The notes under the pieces were generated by a model. It did no database searches. It was not told the origin of the DNA and saw nothing but the letters and a program-made list of their open reading frames with translations. The position numbers and the translations under genes were made by a program. 64,000 bases of DNA from Pseudoxanthomonas beigongshangi (lineage in GTDB: Bacteria > Pseudomonadota > Gammaproteobacteria > Xanthomonadales > Xanthomonadaceae): positions 78,562-142,561 of the forward strand of contig NZ_JADHDV010000003.1 of assembly GCF_016820515.1 (NCBI RefSeq), written 5' to 3'. Positions 50,315 to 59,291 of the stretch are shown piece by piece (position 1 is the stretch's first letter; every line of letters begins with the position of its first letter).

Positions 50315-53300
50315 TCACGAAGAAACGAAGTCCCTCACACGGAACGCGGCGATGTCCGGCAATACCGCGTCGGCCTGCGGCAGGCTGTCCGCGCTGCCGA
50401 TGCCGATGGCGGCCATGCCGGCGGCGTGGATGGCCTCGATACCGGCCACCGCGTCCTCCACGCCGATGCACTGGGCTGGCGGGACGCCGAGCGCGGCGGC
50501 CACGTCCAGGAAAATTTCCGGATCCGGCTTGGCGCGACGGATGCGCCCGGAGTCCGCGATGTAGTCGAAGCGATCCGCGATGCCCAGCTTGTCCAGCAAC
50601 AGCGGCGCGTTGCGGCTGGCCGAGGCCAGTCCGATCTTCAATCCCGCCGCGCGCGCTTCATCCAGCACCCGGATCACGCCGTCGAACAGATCGCTCGGGC
50701 CGAACCGCTGGATGGCCTGCACGTAGTAGCCATTCTTGCGGTCGGCCAGCGCGCGCCGCTCCTCGCCGTCGTAGGTCCGTGATGCGCGTTCCAGGATGAT
50801 CGCCAGCGACGCCATCCGATCCACTCCCTTCAGGCGCTCGTTGACCTGGCGGTCGAACGGCACGCCGATTTCGTCGGCCAGCCGCTGCCAGGCTTCGTAG
50901 TGGGTGTGCGCGGTATCGGTCAGCACGCCGTCCAGATCGAAGATCAGCGCGCGCGCCTGGCGCGGGAAGGTCGCCCGCACCGCTTCCAGCGGTCGCGCCA
51001 GCGGCTGCAGCTCGGCGGTACCCGGCGACAGCAGCAGCGGCTCGCCCGCGTGGAGGATGGCCAGCTCATCGCCCTCTTCCAGGCGGTAGCGCACACCATC
51101 GGCGGCCACGTCCACCCGCAGCACGCAGCCACGCCAGCGCAGGTTGAAGCCGTAGCCCTGCCACGCTTCCGGCAGGGTCGGCGCGAATGACAGCCGGCCG
51201 TCCTCCACCCTCAGCCCGGCGAAGCCTTCGGTCAGGCCCAACCAGCTGCCCGCCAGCGCCGCCATGTGAACGCCGTGATCGGTGTTGCGATGCAGGTCGT
51301 CCAGATCCACGCGCAGGCTGGCGTCGAAATAGCGCCAGGCCTTGTCCGCGTGGCCGACTTCGTTTGCGAGGACGCCGAACACCGGCGCCGACAGGGTCGA
51401 GTCATGGGTGGTGACCGCTTCGTAGTAATCGAAGCTGCGGCGCTTGCGACGCGGATCGAGTCCCTGGCCCGCCAGCACCAGCCCCATCACCACGTCGGCC
51501 TGCTTGCAGATCTGGTGGCGGTACAGGGTGAGCGGGTGGTAGTCCAGCAACAGCGGACGGTGTTCGCCGCTCACCGGCGGGAACGGCCAGCGCGGCTTGT
51601 CGAGGAACTCGTCGTCCTGCGCGTAGACGCCCTGCGCCTCGTCATAGGGCAGGTACATCGCGTCGGCGGCGCGGGCCCACGACTCTACTTCGATTGCTTC
51701 CAGCGCAAGCCGGGCGGCGAGTTCCGCCAGCACTTCCGGCCGTTCCTGGCGCAGGCGGTGCCACGCGGCCACCGCGCGGCGCAGGTGCTGCTGGGCCATG
51801 CGGTTGGTGTAGAAATTGTTGTTGACCAGGGTGGTGTATTCGTCCGGCCCGGTCACTTCGTGGATGCAGAACGCGCCGCCCTGGCGCGGATTGAAATGCC
51901 CGACCTGCGGCCAGATCCGCGCGGTCTCGAACAGCATCTCCGCGCCCGCTTCGGCAAGGAAGTCCACATCGTCGCTGGCGTCCAGGTACAGGCCGATGCC
52001 GTAGGCCACCGCCGCGTTGATGTGGTACGCGGCCGAACCGCTGGGATAGTGCGCCGAGCATTCGCCGCCATCGATGGTGCGCCAGGGATACAGCGCGCCC
52101 GTCGGGTGGTTCATCTCGCGGGCATGCGCCCGCGCCGCGTCCAGGGTGCGGAACCGGTAGCGCAGCATCGCGCGAGCCACGTCCGGCGCGGTGAACGCCA
52201 TCACCGGCAGCACGAACGCCTCGGTATCCCAGAAGCAATGGCCTTCGTAGCCCTCGCCGGTCAGTCCCTTGGCGGCGGTGCCATCCGCGCCGTTGCGGCC
52301 GGCCGATTGCAGCAGGTGGAACAGGTTGAAGCGCAGCGCCTGCTCGGCGCCGGCATCGCCGTTCACCGACAGCCCCGCCCGCTGCCAGAAGCCGGCCAGC
52401 GTGGCCGCCTGCGGCGCGGCAAACCCATCGAATCCGGTATCGACCGCGCGTTGGAGCAGTCGCGCCAGTTCGTTCGCACGCTGCGCCATGTCGCCGTCGT
52501 GGACGTAGGCGACGAACTTCTCCACGCCGACCTCGTCGCCGGGCGCCAGTCGGCCGTCGAAGCGCTGTTCGACCCGTCCGGCCGTCGCCTGCGGCGGCTG
52601 CGCGAGCAGGCCCGCGCCGACGCGATGATGCTGTCCGCAGCTGAGTTCGAATCCGCGATGCGGCGCGCGTTGCGCGATCCAGGCCATCCCCTCCGCGCTG
52701 CCGCCGCCAATCGCCAGCAGCCCTTCGCCGCCGCCGGCGCCGATGCGTGGATCGTCACCCTGGGCGACCGCCTGCCGACCGCTTTCGATCGAGGACACCA
52801 GCGCGATTGGTCCGCCGTAGTCGACCGAACGCACCCGGAAACGGATCGCCAGCAGCGCATGCTCGGCGAACGGAACCACCCGTTCGGCATGGATTTCCAG
52901 CGTGTGCCCGCCTGCCGTGCGGATGCGCAGGCGACGGCGCAATTGTCCCTGGCGCAGGTCCAGTTCGCGTTCGAACGCCAGCCATTCGGCCTGCGCGAGG
53001 TCGACGGCTTCCTCGCCCAGCAGGATCCGGATGCGCTTGCCCTCTGCGACCGGAACCCGGGTATCGGTGTTGCGGGCGAATCCGGCCAGGCGCTCGTGGT
53101 AGTGGATGGCGTTCTGCTCGAACGCCGCCGCCAGGAAACTGCCGTCACTGGCGCTCTCCTGTTCCTCGAAACCACCGCGCACGCCCAGGCCGCCATTGGC
53201 CAGCGCGAACAGGGTTTCGTCGCGGGCGCGGCGGCGCGGATCGAACGCCGTCTGGCGCAGACGCCAGGGATCGTCCGCCATGGCCATGCCGGCGGTGTCC

Positions 53301-53344
53301 ACCGGCGCCCTGTCCTGCCACTCGCCCACGTGCGCTTCCTCCAT
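50315..53344 (-). CDS. GH65 disaccharide phosphorylase fused to beta-phosphoglucomutase
   Basis: 1009 residues, a bifunctional fusion. Residues 1 to about 780 are a GH65 phosphorylase (HEVTGPDEYTTLVNNNFYTN, with the catalytic Glu in VTGPDEY, and KQADVVMGL for the phosphate loop). From about 794 a HAD-fold beta-phosphoglucomutase begins: FDLDGVLTD (nucleophile Asp), LASASRNAP, RAKPDPEIFLDVAAALG and GVEDAVAGIEA. GH65 splits maltose, trehalose or kojibiose with phosphate and yields beta-glucose-1-phosphate, which the fused mutase makes into glucose-6-phosphate. The ATG at 53344 is chosen; GTG 53377 is also open. It heads the operon behind a palindromic operator. Confidence 0.93.
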   Translation of the reverse strand: MEEAHVGEWQDRAPVDTAGMAMADDPWRLRQTAFDPRRRARDETLFALANGGLGVRGGFEEQESASDGSFLAAAFEQNAIHYHERLAGFARNTDTRVPVAEGKRIRILLGEEAVDLAQAEWLAFERELDLRQGQLRRRLRIRTAGGHTLEIHAERVVPFAEHALLAIRFRVRSVDYGGPIALVSSIESGRQAVAQGDDPRIGAGGGEGLLAIGGGSAEGMAWIAQRAPHRGFELSCGQHHRVGAGLLAQPPQATAGRVEQRFDGRLAPGDEVGVEKFVAYVHDGDMAQRANELARLLQRAVDTGFDGFAAPQAATLAGFWQRAGLSVNGDAGAEQALRFNLFHLLQSAGRNGADGTAAKGLTGEGYEGHCFWDTEAFVLPVMAFTAPDVARAMLRYRFRTLDAARAHAREMNHPTGALYPWRTIDGGECSAHYPSGSAAYHINAAVAYGIGLYLDASDDVDFLAEAGAEMLFETARIWPQVGHFNPRQGGAFCIHEVTGPDEYTTLVNNNFYTNRMAQQHLRRAVAAWHRLRQERPEVLAELAARLALEAIEVESWARAADAMYLPYDEAQGVYAQDDEFLDKPRWPFPPVSGEHRPLLLDYHPLTLYRHQICKQADVVMGLVLAGQGLDPRRKRRSFDYYEAVTTHDSTLSAPVFGVLANEVGHADKAWRYFDASLRVDLDDLHRNTDHGVHMAALAGSWLGLTEGFAGLRVEDGRLSFAPTLPEAWQGYGFNLRWRGCVLRVDVAADGVRYRLEEGDELAILHAGEPLLLSPGTAELQPLARPLEAVRATFPRQARALIFDLDGVLTDTAHTHYEAWQRLADEIGVPFDRQVNERLKGVDRMASLAIILERASRTYDGEERRALADRKNGYYVQAIQRFGPSDLFDGVIRVLDEARAAGLKIGLASASRNAPLLLDKLGIADRFDYIADSGRIRRAKPDPEIFLDVAAALGVPPAQCIGVEDAVAGIEAIHAAGMAAIGIGSADSLPQADAVLPDIAAFRVRDFVSS

Positions 53345-53389
53345 TCGCCCTGCCGTCCAGGGACCGTGCGGAGGCACGCTAGGGATTCG

Positions 53390-53419
53390 TTGTTATCGAT
53401 GTCAAGTTATCGATAACAA
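53390..53419. promoter_or_regulatory. LacI-type operator in front of the GH65 operon
   Basis: TTGTTATCGAT (53390-53400) and ATCGATAACAA (53409-53419) form an exact 11-bp inverted repeat with 8 bases between. The inner sequence TTATCGATAA is itself a palindrome. It lies 46 bases before the ATG of the GH65 gene, in the common promoter of this gene and of nothing else on the plus strand. Confidence 0.75.
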
Positions 53420-53582
53420 ATGCAGGGAGCGGCGGGCCCATGGCGGCCGCGCAGCCGTCCAGGCCACATGACAATTCCGTTTCAGGACAGTGATTTAGCC
53501 TTCCGCCAGATGACTTCGGCACGGGCGGAGCCGCACCATCGCGCCTCCCCTGTACACGTTGCGCCGCAGCAGATTTTTGCGC

Positions 53583-54635
53583 TCAAGTAGCGCGGACCAC
53601 CAGATGGGTGGGCAGGGTCTCCGAGCTGGCCGGGTCGCCGTCGATCAGCCCACGAATCTTGCGGGCGAGCAGGACGCCGGCGTCGACGAAGTTCTGGTGC
53701 ACCGAACTCAGCGGCGGGACGTAGGTGGCCCCCAGGGGAGTGTCGTCGTAGCCGATGACCGAAACGTCCTCGGGTACCCGCCGGCCGCGCTCGATCAACG
53801 CGCGGATGGCGCCGATCGCGAGCAGGTCGCTGGCGGCAAACAGCGCATCGATCTGCGGATGCTTCTCCAGCAGCGCATGCACCGCCTCCGCACCGGCATT
53901 GACGGTGAAGCTGGCGACCGATGGGGTCAGCGGCACGATGCCGTACTTGCCCAGCGTGCCGGCAAAGCCTTCCAGGCGCTCGGCGAACTCACCGTGCGCG
54001 GGGTCGCCCAGGAACACCGGCCGGCTGCGGCCCAGCGCGATGAACCGCTCCGCCGCCAACGCGCCGCCACGCCGGTTGTCGCTGCCGACCACCACCTGCG
54101 ATTCGTGCCGGCTGACGGCGCCCCACACCACCATCGGCCTGCCCCAGCGCTGCACTTCGTGCATGGCGTCCTCGTTGGCGCCCTGGCCAAGCAGGATCAC
54201 GCCATCGGCGGCCTGCACGTTGGGCAGCGCGCCGCCCTGCAGCGAGGTCAACAGTACGCTGTAGCCGGTGGTGGTCAGTTCCTGGGTGATGCCGCCCAGC
54301 AGGTCCAGCGGATACGGCCCGGACATCTGCCGCTCCAGGGTCGGCTTCATTTCCACCACCACCGCCACCGTCATGCTGCGGCGCAGGCGCAGATTGCGCG
54401 CGCTGACATTGAAGGAATATCCGTACTGGCGGGCGATCTCGCGGATGCGCTCGCGGGTTTCCGCGTTCACCAGCGGACTCTCGCGCAACGCGCGCGACAC
54501 CGTGATGGCGGAAACCCCCGCGACCTTCGCCAAATCCGCCATGGTCGGATTTTCACCGGAGGCCGGCGACAGGGGTGCGGCCCCGCGCGACGCGACGCGG
54601 GAGCGTGGGGAGGACTTGGACGGACGCCGACTCAT
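53583..54635 (-). CDS. LacI family transcription regulator
   Basis: 350 residues. A basic, Ser/Pro-rich tail of 32 residues precedes the HTH (MADLAKVAGVSAITVSRALR) and hinge, then the periplasmic-binding fold (MTVAVVVEMKPTL, DGVILLG, DNRRGGALAAERFIALG, VPEDVSVIGYDDTPLG). The start at 54635 or the later methionine of MADLAK are both possible. It probably represses the GH65 operon through the operator at 53390. The sugar ligand is not known. Confidence 0.9.
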   Translation of the reverse strand: MSRRPSKSSPRSRVASRGAAPLSPASGENPTMADLAKVAGVSAITVSRALRESPLVNAETRERIREIARQYGYSFNVSARNLRLRRSMTVAVVVEMKPTLERQMSGPYPLDLLGGITQELTTTGYSVLLTSLQGGALPNVQAADGVILLGQGANEDAMHEVQRWGRPMVVWGAVSRHESQVVVGSDNRRGGALAAERFIALGRSRPVFLGDPAHGEFAERLEGFAGTLGKYGIVPLTPSVASFTVNAGAEAVHALLEKHPQIDALFAASDLLAIGAIRALIERGRRVPEDVSVIGYDDTPLGATYVPPLSSVHQNFVDAGVLLARKIRGLIDGDPASSETLPTHLVVRAT

Positions 54636-54640
54636 GCGGA

Positions 54641-55090
54641 TCAGTGTCGCATGCGCCCGGCCTCGTGGCGCGCGATATGGGTCTCGACCGGCGTGGCCGC
54701 GACAATCCGGACCACTTCCGGCAACAGCAGATCTTCCAGCCGCTTGAATCGCAGGCAGCTCTTGCCCATGTCCAGCCTCTTGCCGGCATTCGCGTAGGCC
54801 TGCCGCAATTCCGCTTCCACCGGCGAATCGGCATAGACGCACATCAGGTACAGCGCGTAGTGGTTTTTCTGCGCGGCCAGCGCCACGAAAGAAAGCGGCT
54901 GGCGATTGTAGGTCTCCGGATAGCGGGAAAGCGGAACCTCCCAGCTGATCATTCCCCAGTTCATCCGCTCCTCGTAGCCCGGCGGCAGATGAAGATTGAT
55001 CGCATCGCGCACGCTCGCGATCACGTCACGTCGCTCCGCCGGCAGTCCGGCCAGGTACGCCTCGACGGTGGCGGCATCGCTGCGGGGCAT
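54641..55090 (-). CDS. DUF1801 (YdhG-like) protein
   Basis: 149 residues from MPRSDAATVEAYLAGLPAE. DUF1801 features are visible: DAINLHLPPGYEERMNWGMISWEVPLSRY split by short loops, ALAAQKNHYALYLM and a C-terminal KSCLRFKRLEDLLLPEVV. Function is unknown. It ends 5 bases before the LacI gene start, so co-transcription is possible, yet a longer upstream frame is present without support. Confidence 0.8.
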   Translation of the reverse strand: MPRSDAATVEAYLAGLPAERRDVIASVRDAINLHLPPGYEERMNWGMISWEVPLSRYPETYNRQPLSFVALAAQKNHYALYLMCVYADSPVEAELRQAYANAGKRLDMGKSCLRFKRLEDLLLPEVVRIVAATPVETHIARHEAGRMRH

Positions 55091-55353
55091 GACGCATCTC
55101 CTGATGGCGCGAGCGACCTTAACCCAATCCGTGTGTCGCGCCAACGCGTCCTCGACCTTGAAAACGAATTTGCGCCGAACAGTCTGCTGAACAGTTCCGC
55201 GTCGTGTCGACAAACGAAAAATGAACGTTCGCTGGATATCGCTGTTGTTGTAAAAAATTCATTTCGCGGACTTGTCTCCATTCATGCGTGGGTCGTTACG
55301 GTGCGCACGCCCCAAAAGCATCGGGCCAGAAAAAGAGAAAAAGGAGATCCCCC

Positions 55354-55986
55354 ATGAACAAGTTCCGCACCCTCACCCTCGCCGCTTCGCTGCTGGCGTT
55401 TGCCCCGGCCGTCTTCGCGCAGGACAGCACCGCGTCCTCCGATCACAAGCGCTTCGCCGTCGTCGGCGGCTACGCCGTACAGAAGGTCGATTCCAAGCCG
55501 GTGGACAACTCCAGCCTGGATCTGGACGGTGGTTCCGCCGCCACCCTGAGCGCCAGCTGGTACGTCACCCCGGCGATCGCCGTCGAACTGTGGGGCGCCG
55601 CCGACAAGTTCGAGCAGCGCGTGCGCGGTGACCAGGGCAAGCTGGGCAACATCGATTCGCAGCCCTACGCCCTGAGCGCCCAGTACCACTTCCGCAACAG
55701 CGATGCGCCGATCCGTCCGTTCGTGGGTCTGGGTTACTACCAGGCCAACTACAGCGGCGGCTACAACATCACCGACGGCGCGGGCCAGCACTTCGGCCTG
55801 GAAGACACCAAGGGCGCCATCGGCACCGTGGGCGTCGACTTCAACATCAGCCCGTCGTGGTTCGCCCGTGCGGATGCCCGCTACATGCATGGCGACAGCG
55901 AGATCACCGGCAACGGCGATCGCATCGGCCAGAAGGCGGATCTGAATCCGTGGACCGTCGGCATCGGCATCGGCGCGCGCTTCTAA
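55354..55986 (+). CDS. OmpW family outer-membrane protein
   Basis: 210 residues. Signal peptide (TLAASLLAFAPAVFA) and an eight-stranded barrel with the family sequence NISPSWFARADARYM near the end and a terminal Phe (GIGARF). OmpW channels transport small hydrophobic molecules. The ATG has an AAAAAGGAG site. It has its own terminator and no partner genes. Confidence 0.88.
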   Translation: MNKFRTLTLAASLLAFAPAVFAQDSTASSDHKRFAVVGGYAVQKVDSKPVDNSSLDLDGGSAATLSASWYVTPAIAVELWGAADKFEQRVRGDQGKLGNIDSQPYALSAQYHFRNSDAPIRPFVGLGYYQANYSGGYNITDGAGQHFGLEDTKGAIGTVGVDFNISPSWFARADARYMHGDSEITGNGDRIGQKADLNPWTVGIGIGARF

Positions 55987-56027
55987 GCGCCAGCCCCGGT
56001 CACCGACCGGCATTGCCCCTGGAACAG

Positions 56028-56060
56028 CGAAGGGCCCCGACATCGGGGCCCTTCGTTTTC
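56028..56060 (+). terminator. Terminator of ompW-like gene
   Basis: CGAAGGGCCCC (56028-56038) pairs exactly with GGGGCCCTTCG (56045-56055), followed by TTTTC. It begins 41 bases after the stop. Confidence 0.85.
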
Positions 56061-56072
56061 ATGACCCGACAC

Positions 56073-56633
56073 TCAACGGCGCAAGCGCCGCAGTCGCCGA
56101 TGCAGGCCCCAGGTGCTCGCAAGCGCATAGCCCAGCAGCAAACCCGCCAATCCGGTCAGGCCCGCATGCAGATCACCGGCCAGCACCTGATCACGCGACC
56201 ATGCCAGGCCCTGCTGGAAGATCTGGACCAGCCCCAGCAGGATCCGTCCGGCCACCAGCAGGGTCAACAGCAGGACCAGCCAGGGATTGGGCGTATGAAA
56301 CAGGCCCGCCTCGCGCCATTCGAAGCGACTCGTGGCGACGCCCAGCGCGCCCAGCCCGATGCCGGCCCCCAGCCCCAGCACGGCCTGCGACAACTGATGC
56401 GGCCACCAGATCTGGAAGATGGCGCTGAGCAACAGGAACACGACAAGCCCCACCCACAACAGCCCCAGATTCAAACGCACCTGCCACGGCCAGACGCGCC
56501 GGGTTGCCTTGCCGCGGTGGTAGCGCTGCCACAACGACCAGGGAAACAGGATCAGCCACAGTGCGAGCAGCAGCATCAGTCCCAGCGGCAGGAGCAGCAG
56601 CCAGGGCACCTCAGGGATGCTCCGCCTCGGCAT
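56073..56633 (-). CDS. Hypothetical membrane protein with five or six helices
   Basis: 186 residues. Hydrophobic segments include LLLLPLGLMLLLALWLILF, LGLLWVGLVVFLLLSAIFQI, AVLGLGAGIGLGALGVA and LVLLLTLLVAGRILLGLVQI. The start at 56633 lies inside the end of the preceding DMT gene, overlapping 23 bases. I do not recognise a family. The transcript is shared with the DMT transporter. Confidence 0.6.
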   Translation of the reverse strand: MPRRSIPEVPWLLLLPLGLMLLLALWLILFPWSLWQRYHRGKATRRVWPWQVRLNLGLLWVGLVVFLLLSAIFQIWWPHQLSQAVLGLGAGIGLGALGVATSRFEWREAGLFHTPNPWLVLLLTLLVAGRILLGLVQIFQQGLAWSRDQVLAGDLHAGLTGLAGLLLGYALASTWGLHRRLRRLRR

Positions 56634-57489
56634 GCGCGGGCTCGCGGCGCAGCAGATAGAAACCGCTGGCGACGATGATCCCGGCACCGATCCAGGTGAC
56701 GCCGTCCGGCAACACGCCCCACAGCGCCACGTCCAGCACCACGCCCCAGATCAGCGCGGTGTACTCCAGCGGCGCGATCAGCGAGGCCTCGCCGCGCCGG
56801 AACGCCTCGGTCAACGCGACCTGCGCCAGCGAACCGGCGACTCCGATGCCGGCGATGATCCACCCGTCCGCCGCCTGCAGTGGCTTCCATCCGGGCCAGG
56901 CCAGCGCGAGCGCCGCGACCGACAGCAGGGCCATGAACCAGACCACCATCGACTGGGTGCTGTCCCGCTGCGCCAACAGGCGCACGGTGATCGCGCCGGC
57001 GGCGTAGCAGATTGCCGCCACCAGCACGGCCAGCCCGCCGGCGGTCATCATGCCTTCGCCAGTGGGACGCAGGATGACCAGCACGCCCAGCAGGCCGACC
57101 GCGATCGCAAGCCAGCGCCCCAGGCCAACCCGCTCCCTCAGCAGCGGCCCGGCCATCGCGGTCACCAGCAGCGGCGCGACGAACGTGATGGCATAGGCCG
57201 TGGACAGCGGCATGCCGCGCAGGCCATAGACGAAACCGGCCATCATCGCCACGCCGAGCGCACCGCGCAGCAGGTGCAGCGGCCAGTGGATGCGCAGCAG
57301 GCTGCCGGGCGGGACGGTCAACAGCGCCCACGCCAGCACGAACGGCAACGACGACAACCCGCGCAACGCGGCCACCTGCAGCGGCGGATACTTCGCCGAC
57401 AGCAGCTTCAGCCCGGCATCCATCAGGGCGAACAGGAGCACGGCCAGCAGCATCAGGACGATGGCGGCGGAATGGGGATGTCGGCGCAT
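56611..57489 (-). CDS. EamA/DMT-family transporter
   Basis: 292 residues, ten helices in two EamA repeats. The first repeat begins IVLMLLAVLLFALMDAG and contains LRGALGVAMMAGFVYGLRG; the second shows GEASLIAPLEYTALIWGV and GAGIIVASGFYLLRRE. Typical for small-metabolite exporters; substrate not known. Confidence 0.88.
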   Translation of the reverse strand: MRRHPHSAAIVLMLLAVLLFALMDAGLKLLSAKYPPLQVAALRGLSSLPFVLAWALLTVPPGSLLRIHWPLHLLRGALGVAMMAGFVYGLRGMPLSTAYAITFVAPLLVTAMAGPLLRERVGLGRWLAIAVGLLGVLVILRPTGEGMMTAGGLAVLVAAICYAAGAITVRLLAQRDSTQSMVVWFMALLSVAALALAWPGWKPLQAADGWIIAGIGVAGSLAQVALTEAFRRGEASLIAPLEYTALIWGVVLDVALWGVLPDGVTWIGAGIIVASGFYLLRREPAHAEAEHP

Positions 57490-57567
57490 GCCGCATTATG
57501 GCGTCACGGGAGCGCGCCCGCCCATGGATTAGAATGGCCCACCCCCGAATCCATGTTTCCGCCCGCC

Positions 57568-58050
57568 ATGCCCTCCTTCGACGTCGTTTCCGAAGTCAAC
57601 CAGCACGAACTCACCAACGCGGTCGACCAGGCCAACCGCGAGCTTTCCAACCGCTTCGACTTCAAGGGCGTGGACGCGAAGTTCCTGCTGGAAGAGAACA
57701 CCATCACCCAGACCGCGCCCAGCGATTTCCAGGTCAAGCAGATGACCGACATCCTGCGCGCGCGCCTGATCGCCCGCAGCATCGACACCCGCTGCCTGGA
57801 GTTCGGCGACGTCGAGACCAACCTGGCGCAGGCCAAGCAGAAGGTCACCGTCAAGCAGGGCATCGAACAGAAGCTGGCCAAGAAGATCGCCGCGACCATC
57901 AAGGAAGCCAAGATCAAGGTCGAAACCCAGATCAACGGCGACAAGCTGCGCGTCACCGGCAAGAAGCGCGACGATCTGCAGGACGTCATTGCCCTGCTCA
58001 AGAAGACCGAACTCGAGCTGCCGTTGCAGTTCGAGAACTTCCGTGACTGA
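57568..58050 (+). CDS. yajQ: YajQ family protein (nucleotide-binding effector)
   Basis: 160 residues. The motifs MPSFDVVSEVNQHELTNAVD and LSNRFDFKGV, KVTGKKRDDLQDVI-like (LRVTGKKRDDLQDVIALLK) are highly conserved. In Xanthomonas a YajQ homolog is a cyclic-di-GMP-responsive effector that controls virulence genes. An ATG at 57553 is open as well; 57568 matches the usual start. It overlaps the downstream DUF1415 gene. Confidence 0.94.
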   Translation: MPSFDVVSEVNQHELTNAVDQANRELSNRFDFKGVDAKFLLEENTITQTAPSDFQVKQMTDILRARLIARSIDTRCLEFGDVETNLAQAKQKVTVKQGIEQKLAKKIAATIKEAKIKVETQINGDKLRVTGKKRDDLQDVIALLKKTELELPLQFENFRD

Positions 58051-58612
58051 TTCCGTGCTGCCCGGCGCAGGCGATTCCGCGCCGGATCCCGTCGCTGCGA
58101 CCCGTCGCTGGATCGAGCGCGCGGTCATCGGCCTGAACCTGTGCCCGTTCGCCAAGGCGGTCTACGTCAAGGAACAGGTACGTTTCGTGCTGAGCGATGC
58201 CACCACGCCGGAAGCCCTGCTGGAACAACTGGCCGAGGAACTGGTGCTGCTTCGCGACACCGAGCCTGCGCAGATCGACACTACCCTGATCATCCATCCG
58301 GATGTCCTGACCGACTTCCTGGATTACAACGATTTCCTCGACAACGCCGACGCGGCGGTCGAGGCCCTGGACCTGCAGGGCATCCTGCAGGTCGCCAGCT
58401 TCCATCCCGACTACCAGTTCGCCGGCGCCGCGCCCGACGACATCAGCCACTACACCAACCGCTCGCCCTATCCCACCCTGCACCTGCTGCGCGAGGACAG
58501 CGTGGAGCGCGCGGTCGCCGCCTTCCCCGATCCCGACGTGATCGTCGAACGCAACATCCAGACCCTGGACCGCCTGGGTCACGAAGGCTGGCGCAAGCTG
58601 CTCGCGGATTGA
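58043..58612 (+). CDS. DUF1415 protein
   Basis: 189 residues from a GTG inside the end of yajQ (8-base overlap). Conserved LNLCPFAKAVYVKEQVRFV, IHPDVLTDFLDYNDFLDNAD and FHPDYQFAGAAPDDISHYTN are DUF1415 hallmarks. Cys in NLCPFA is invariant in the family. Function unknown; co-transcription with yajQ is likely. Confidence 0.88.
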   Translation: MTDSVLPGAGDSAPDPVAATRRWIERAVIGLNLCPFAKAVYVKEQVRFVLSDATTPEALLEQLAEELVLLRDTEPAQIDTTLIIHPDVLTDFLDYNDFLDNADAAVEALDLQGILQVASFHPDYQFAGAAPDDISHYTNRSPYPTLHLLREDSVERAVAAFPDPDVIVERNIQTLDRLGHEGWRKLLAD

Positions 58613-58629
58613 CCGCAAGTACGAATACC

Positions 58630-58697
58630 TTGTGGGAGCGACGTGAGTCGCGATGCGCGGAAAGTTTCAGGGTTCGCGACTTACGTCGCTCCCACAA
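58630..58697. repeat. REP-like hairpin downstream of RAYT
   Basis: TTGTGGGAGCGACGTGAGTC at 58630 on, and its inverted mate GACTTACGTCGCTCCCACAA ending at 58697, with a 20-base centre. It is the same family as 25372-25467 and lies on the 3' side of the transposase gene. Confidence 0.8.
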
Positions 58698-58718
58698 TGA
58701 CGGCAACGGGAAGGCCGG

Positions 58719-59171
58719 CTACAACCAGATGCTGTTCCAGTAAGGGTAGTCGCCGATCTGTTCGGCCAAGCCCGCCCGCAACGGATTCCCGACCAGGTAA
58801 CGGGCAGCGGGTTTCAGCGTGGCCTCGCCGCGTAGCGCGCGGTCATGAAACCCTTTCTCCCATACGCGGGCAATCATTGGATGCTCCATGCGAAGCCTGC
58901 GTGCGCTGTTGGTCTTCAGTCGCTGCACCAGCATCGAAAGATGGTCCAAGCCGCCCACCTCAATCAGGCCATGCCAGTGATCAGGCATCAGGACCCAGGC
59001 AAGCAGACGGGATTGATACCAGAGACGCGGGTCCGTGATTGCGCGACAGACACAGCGCGCGGCTGCGGAATCCTGGAATAGTGAATGCCTGGACGCTGTC
59101 GTGAACGTCACCAGATAGATCTGTCCGGGCAATGAAAGCCGGCCCCGCCTCAGTTTCGAATAGCCATCCAT
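58719..59171 (-). CDS. REP-associated tyrosine transposase (RAYT)
   Basis: 150 residues from MDGYSKLRRGRLSLPGQIY. The HUH motif is HWH at 65-67 (LMPDHWHGLIE), and the catalytic tyrosine is Tyr 125 in ARYLVGNPLRAGL. The frame is complete. RAYTs are thought to mobilise REP sequences and are found as single domestic copies between REP arms, as here (REP copies on both sides, at 58630 and 59246). Confidence 0.9.
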   Translation of the reverse strand: MDGYSKLRRGRLSLPGQIYLVTFTTASRHSLFQDSAAARCVCRAITDPRLWYQSRLLAWVLMPDHWHGLIEVGGLDHLSMLVQRLKTNSARRLRMEHPMIARVWEKGFHDRALRGEATLKPAARYLVGNPLRAGLAEQIGDYPYWNSIWL

Positions 59172-59245
59172 GGCCGTCCTTCTTCCGTGGATGTCCAGCA
59201 TCCGTATCAGCGCACGTCCATGCCATCGGGCAAAAGCGCGTCCGG

Positions 59246-59287
59246 TTGTGGGGATTTCCTGATTCGCGACTTACGTCGCTCCCACAA
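59246..59287. repeat. REP-like arm upstream of RAYT
   Basis: TTGTGGG (59246-59252) and the full arm TTCGCGACTTACGTCGCTCC at 59263 on, ending CCCACAA. The left arm is shortened relative to the other copies. Confidence 0.7.
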
Positions 59288-59291
59288 CGAC

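Noticed and set aside
55091..55353. FNR/Anr or other regulator box before the ompW-like gene
   Set aside because: No TTGAT-N4-ATCAA-like site is visible in the 260-base gap.
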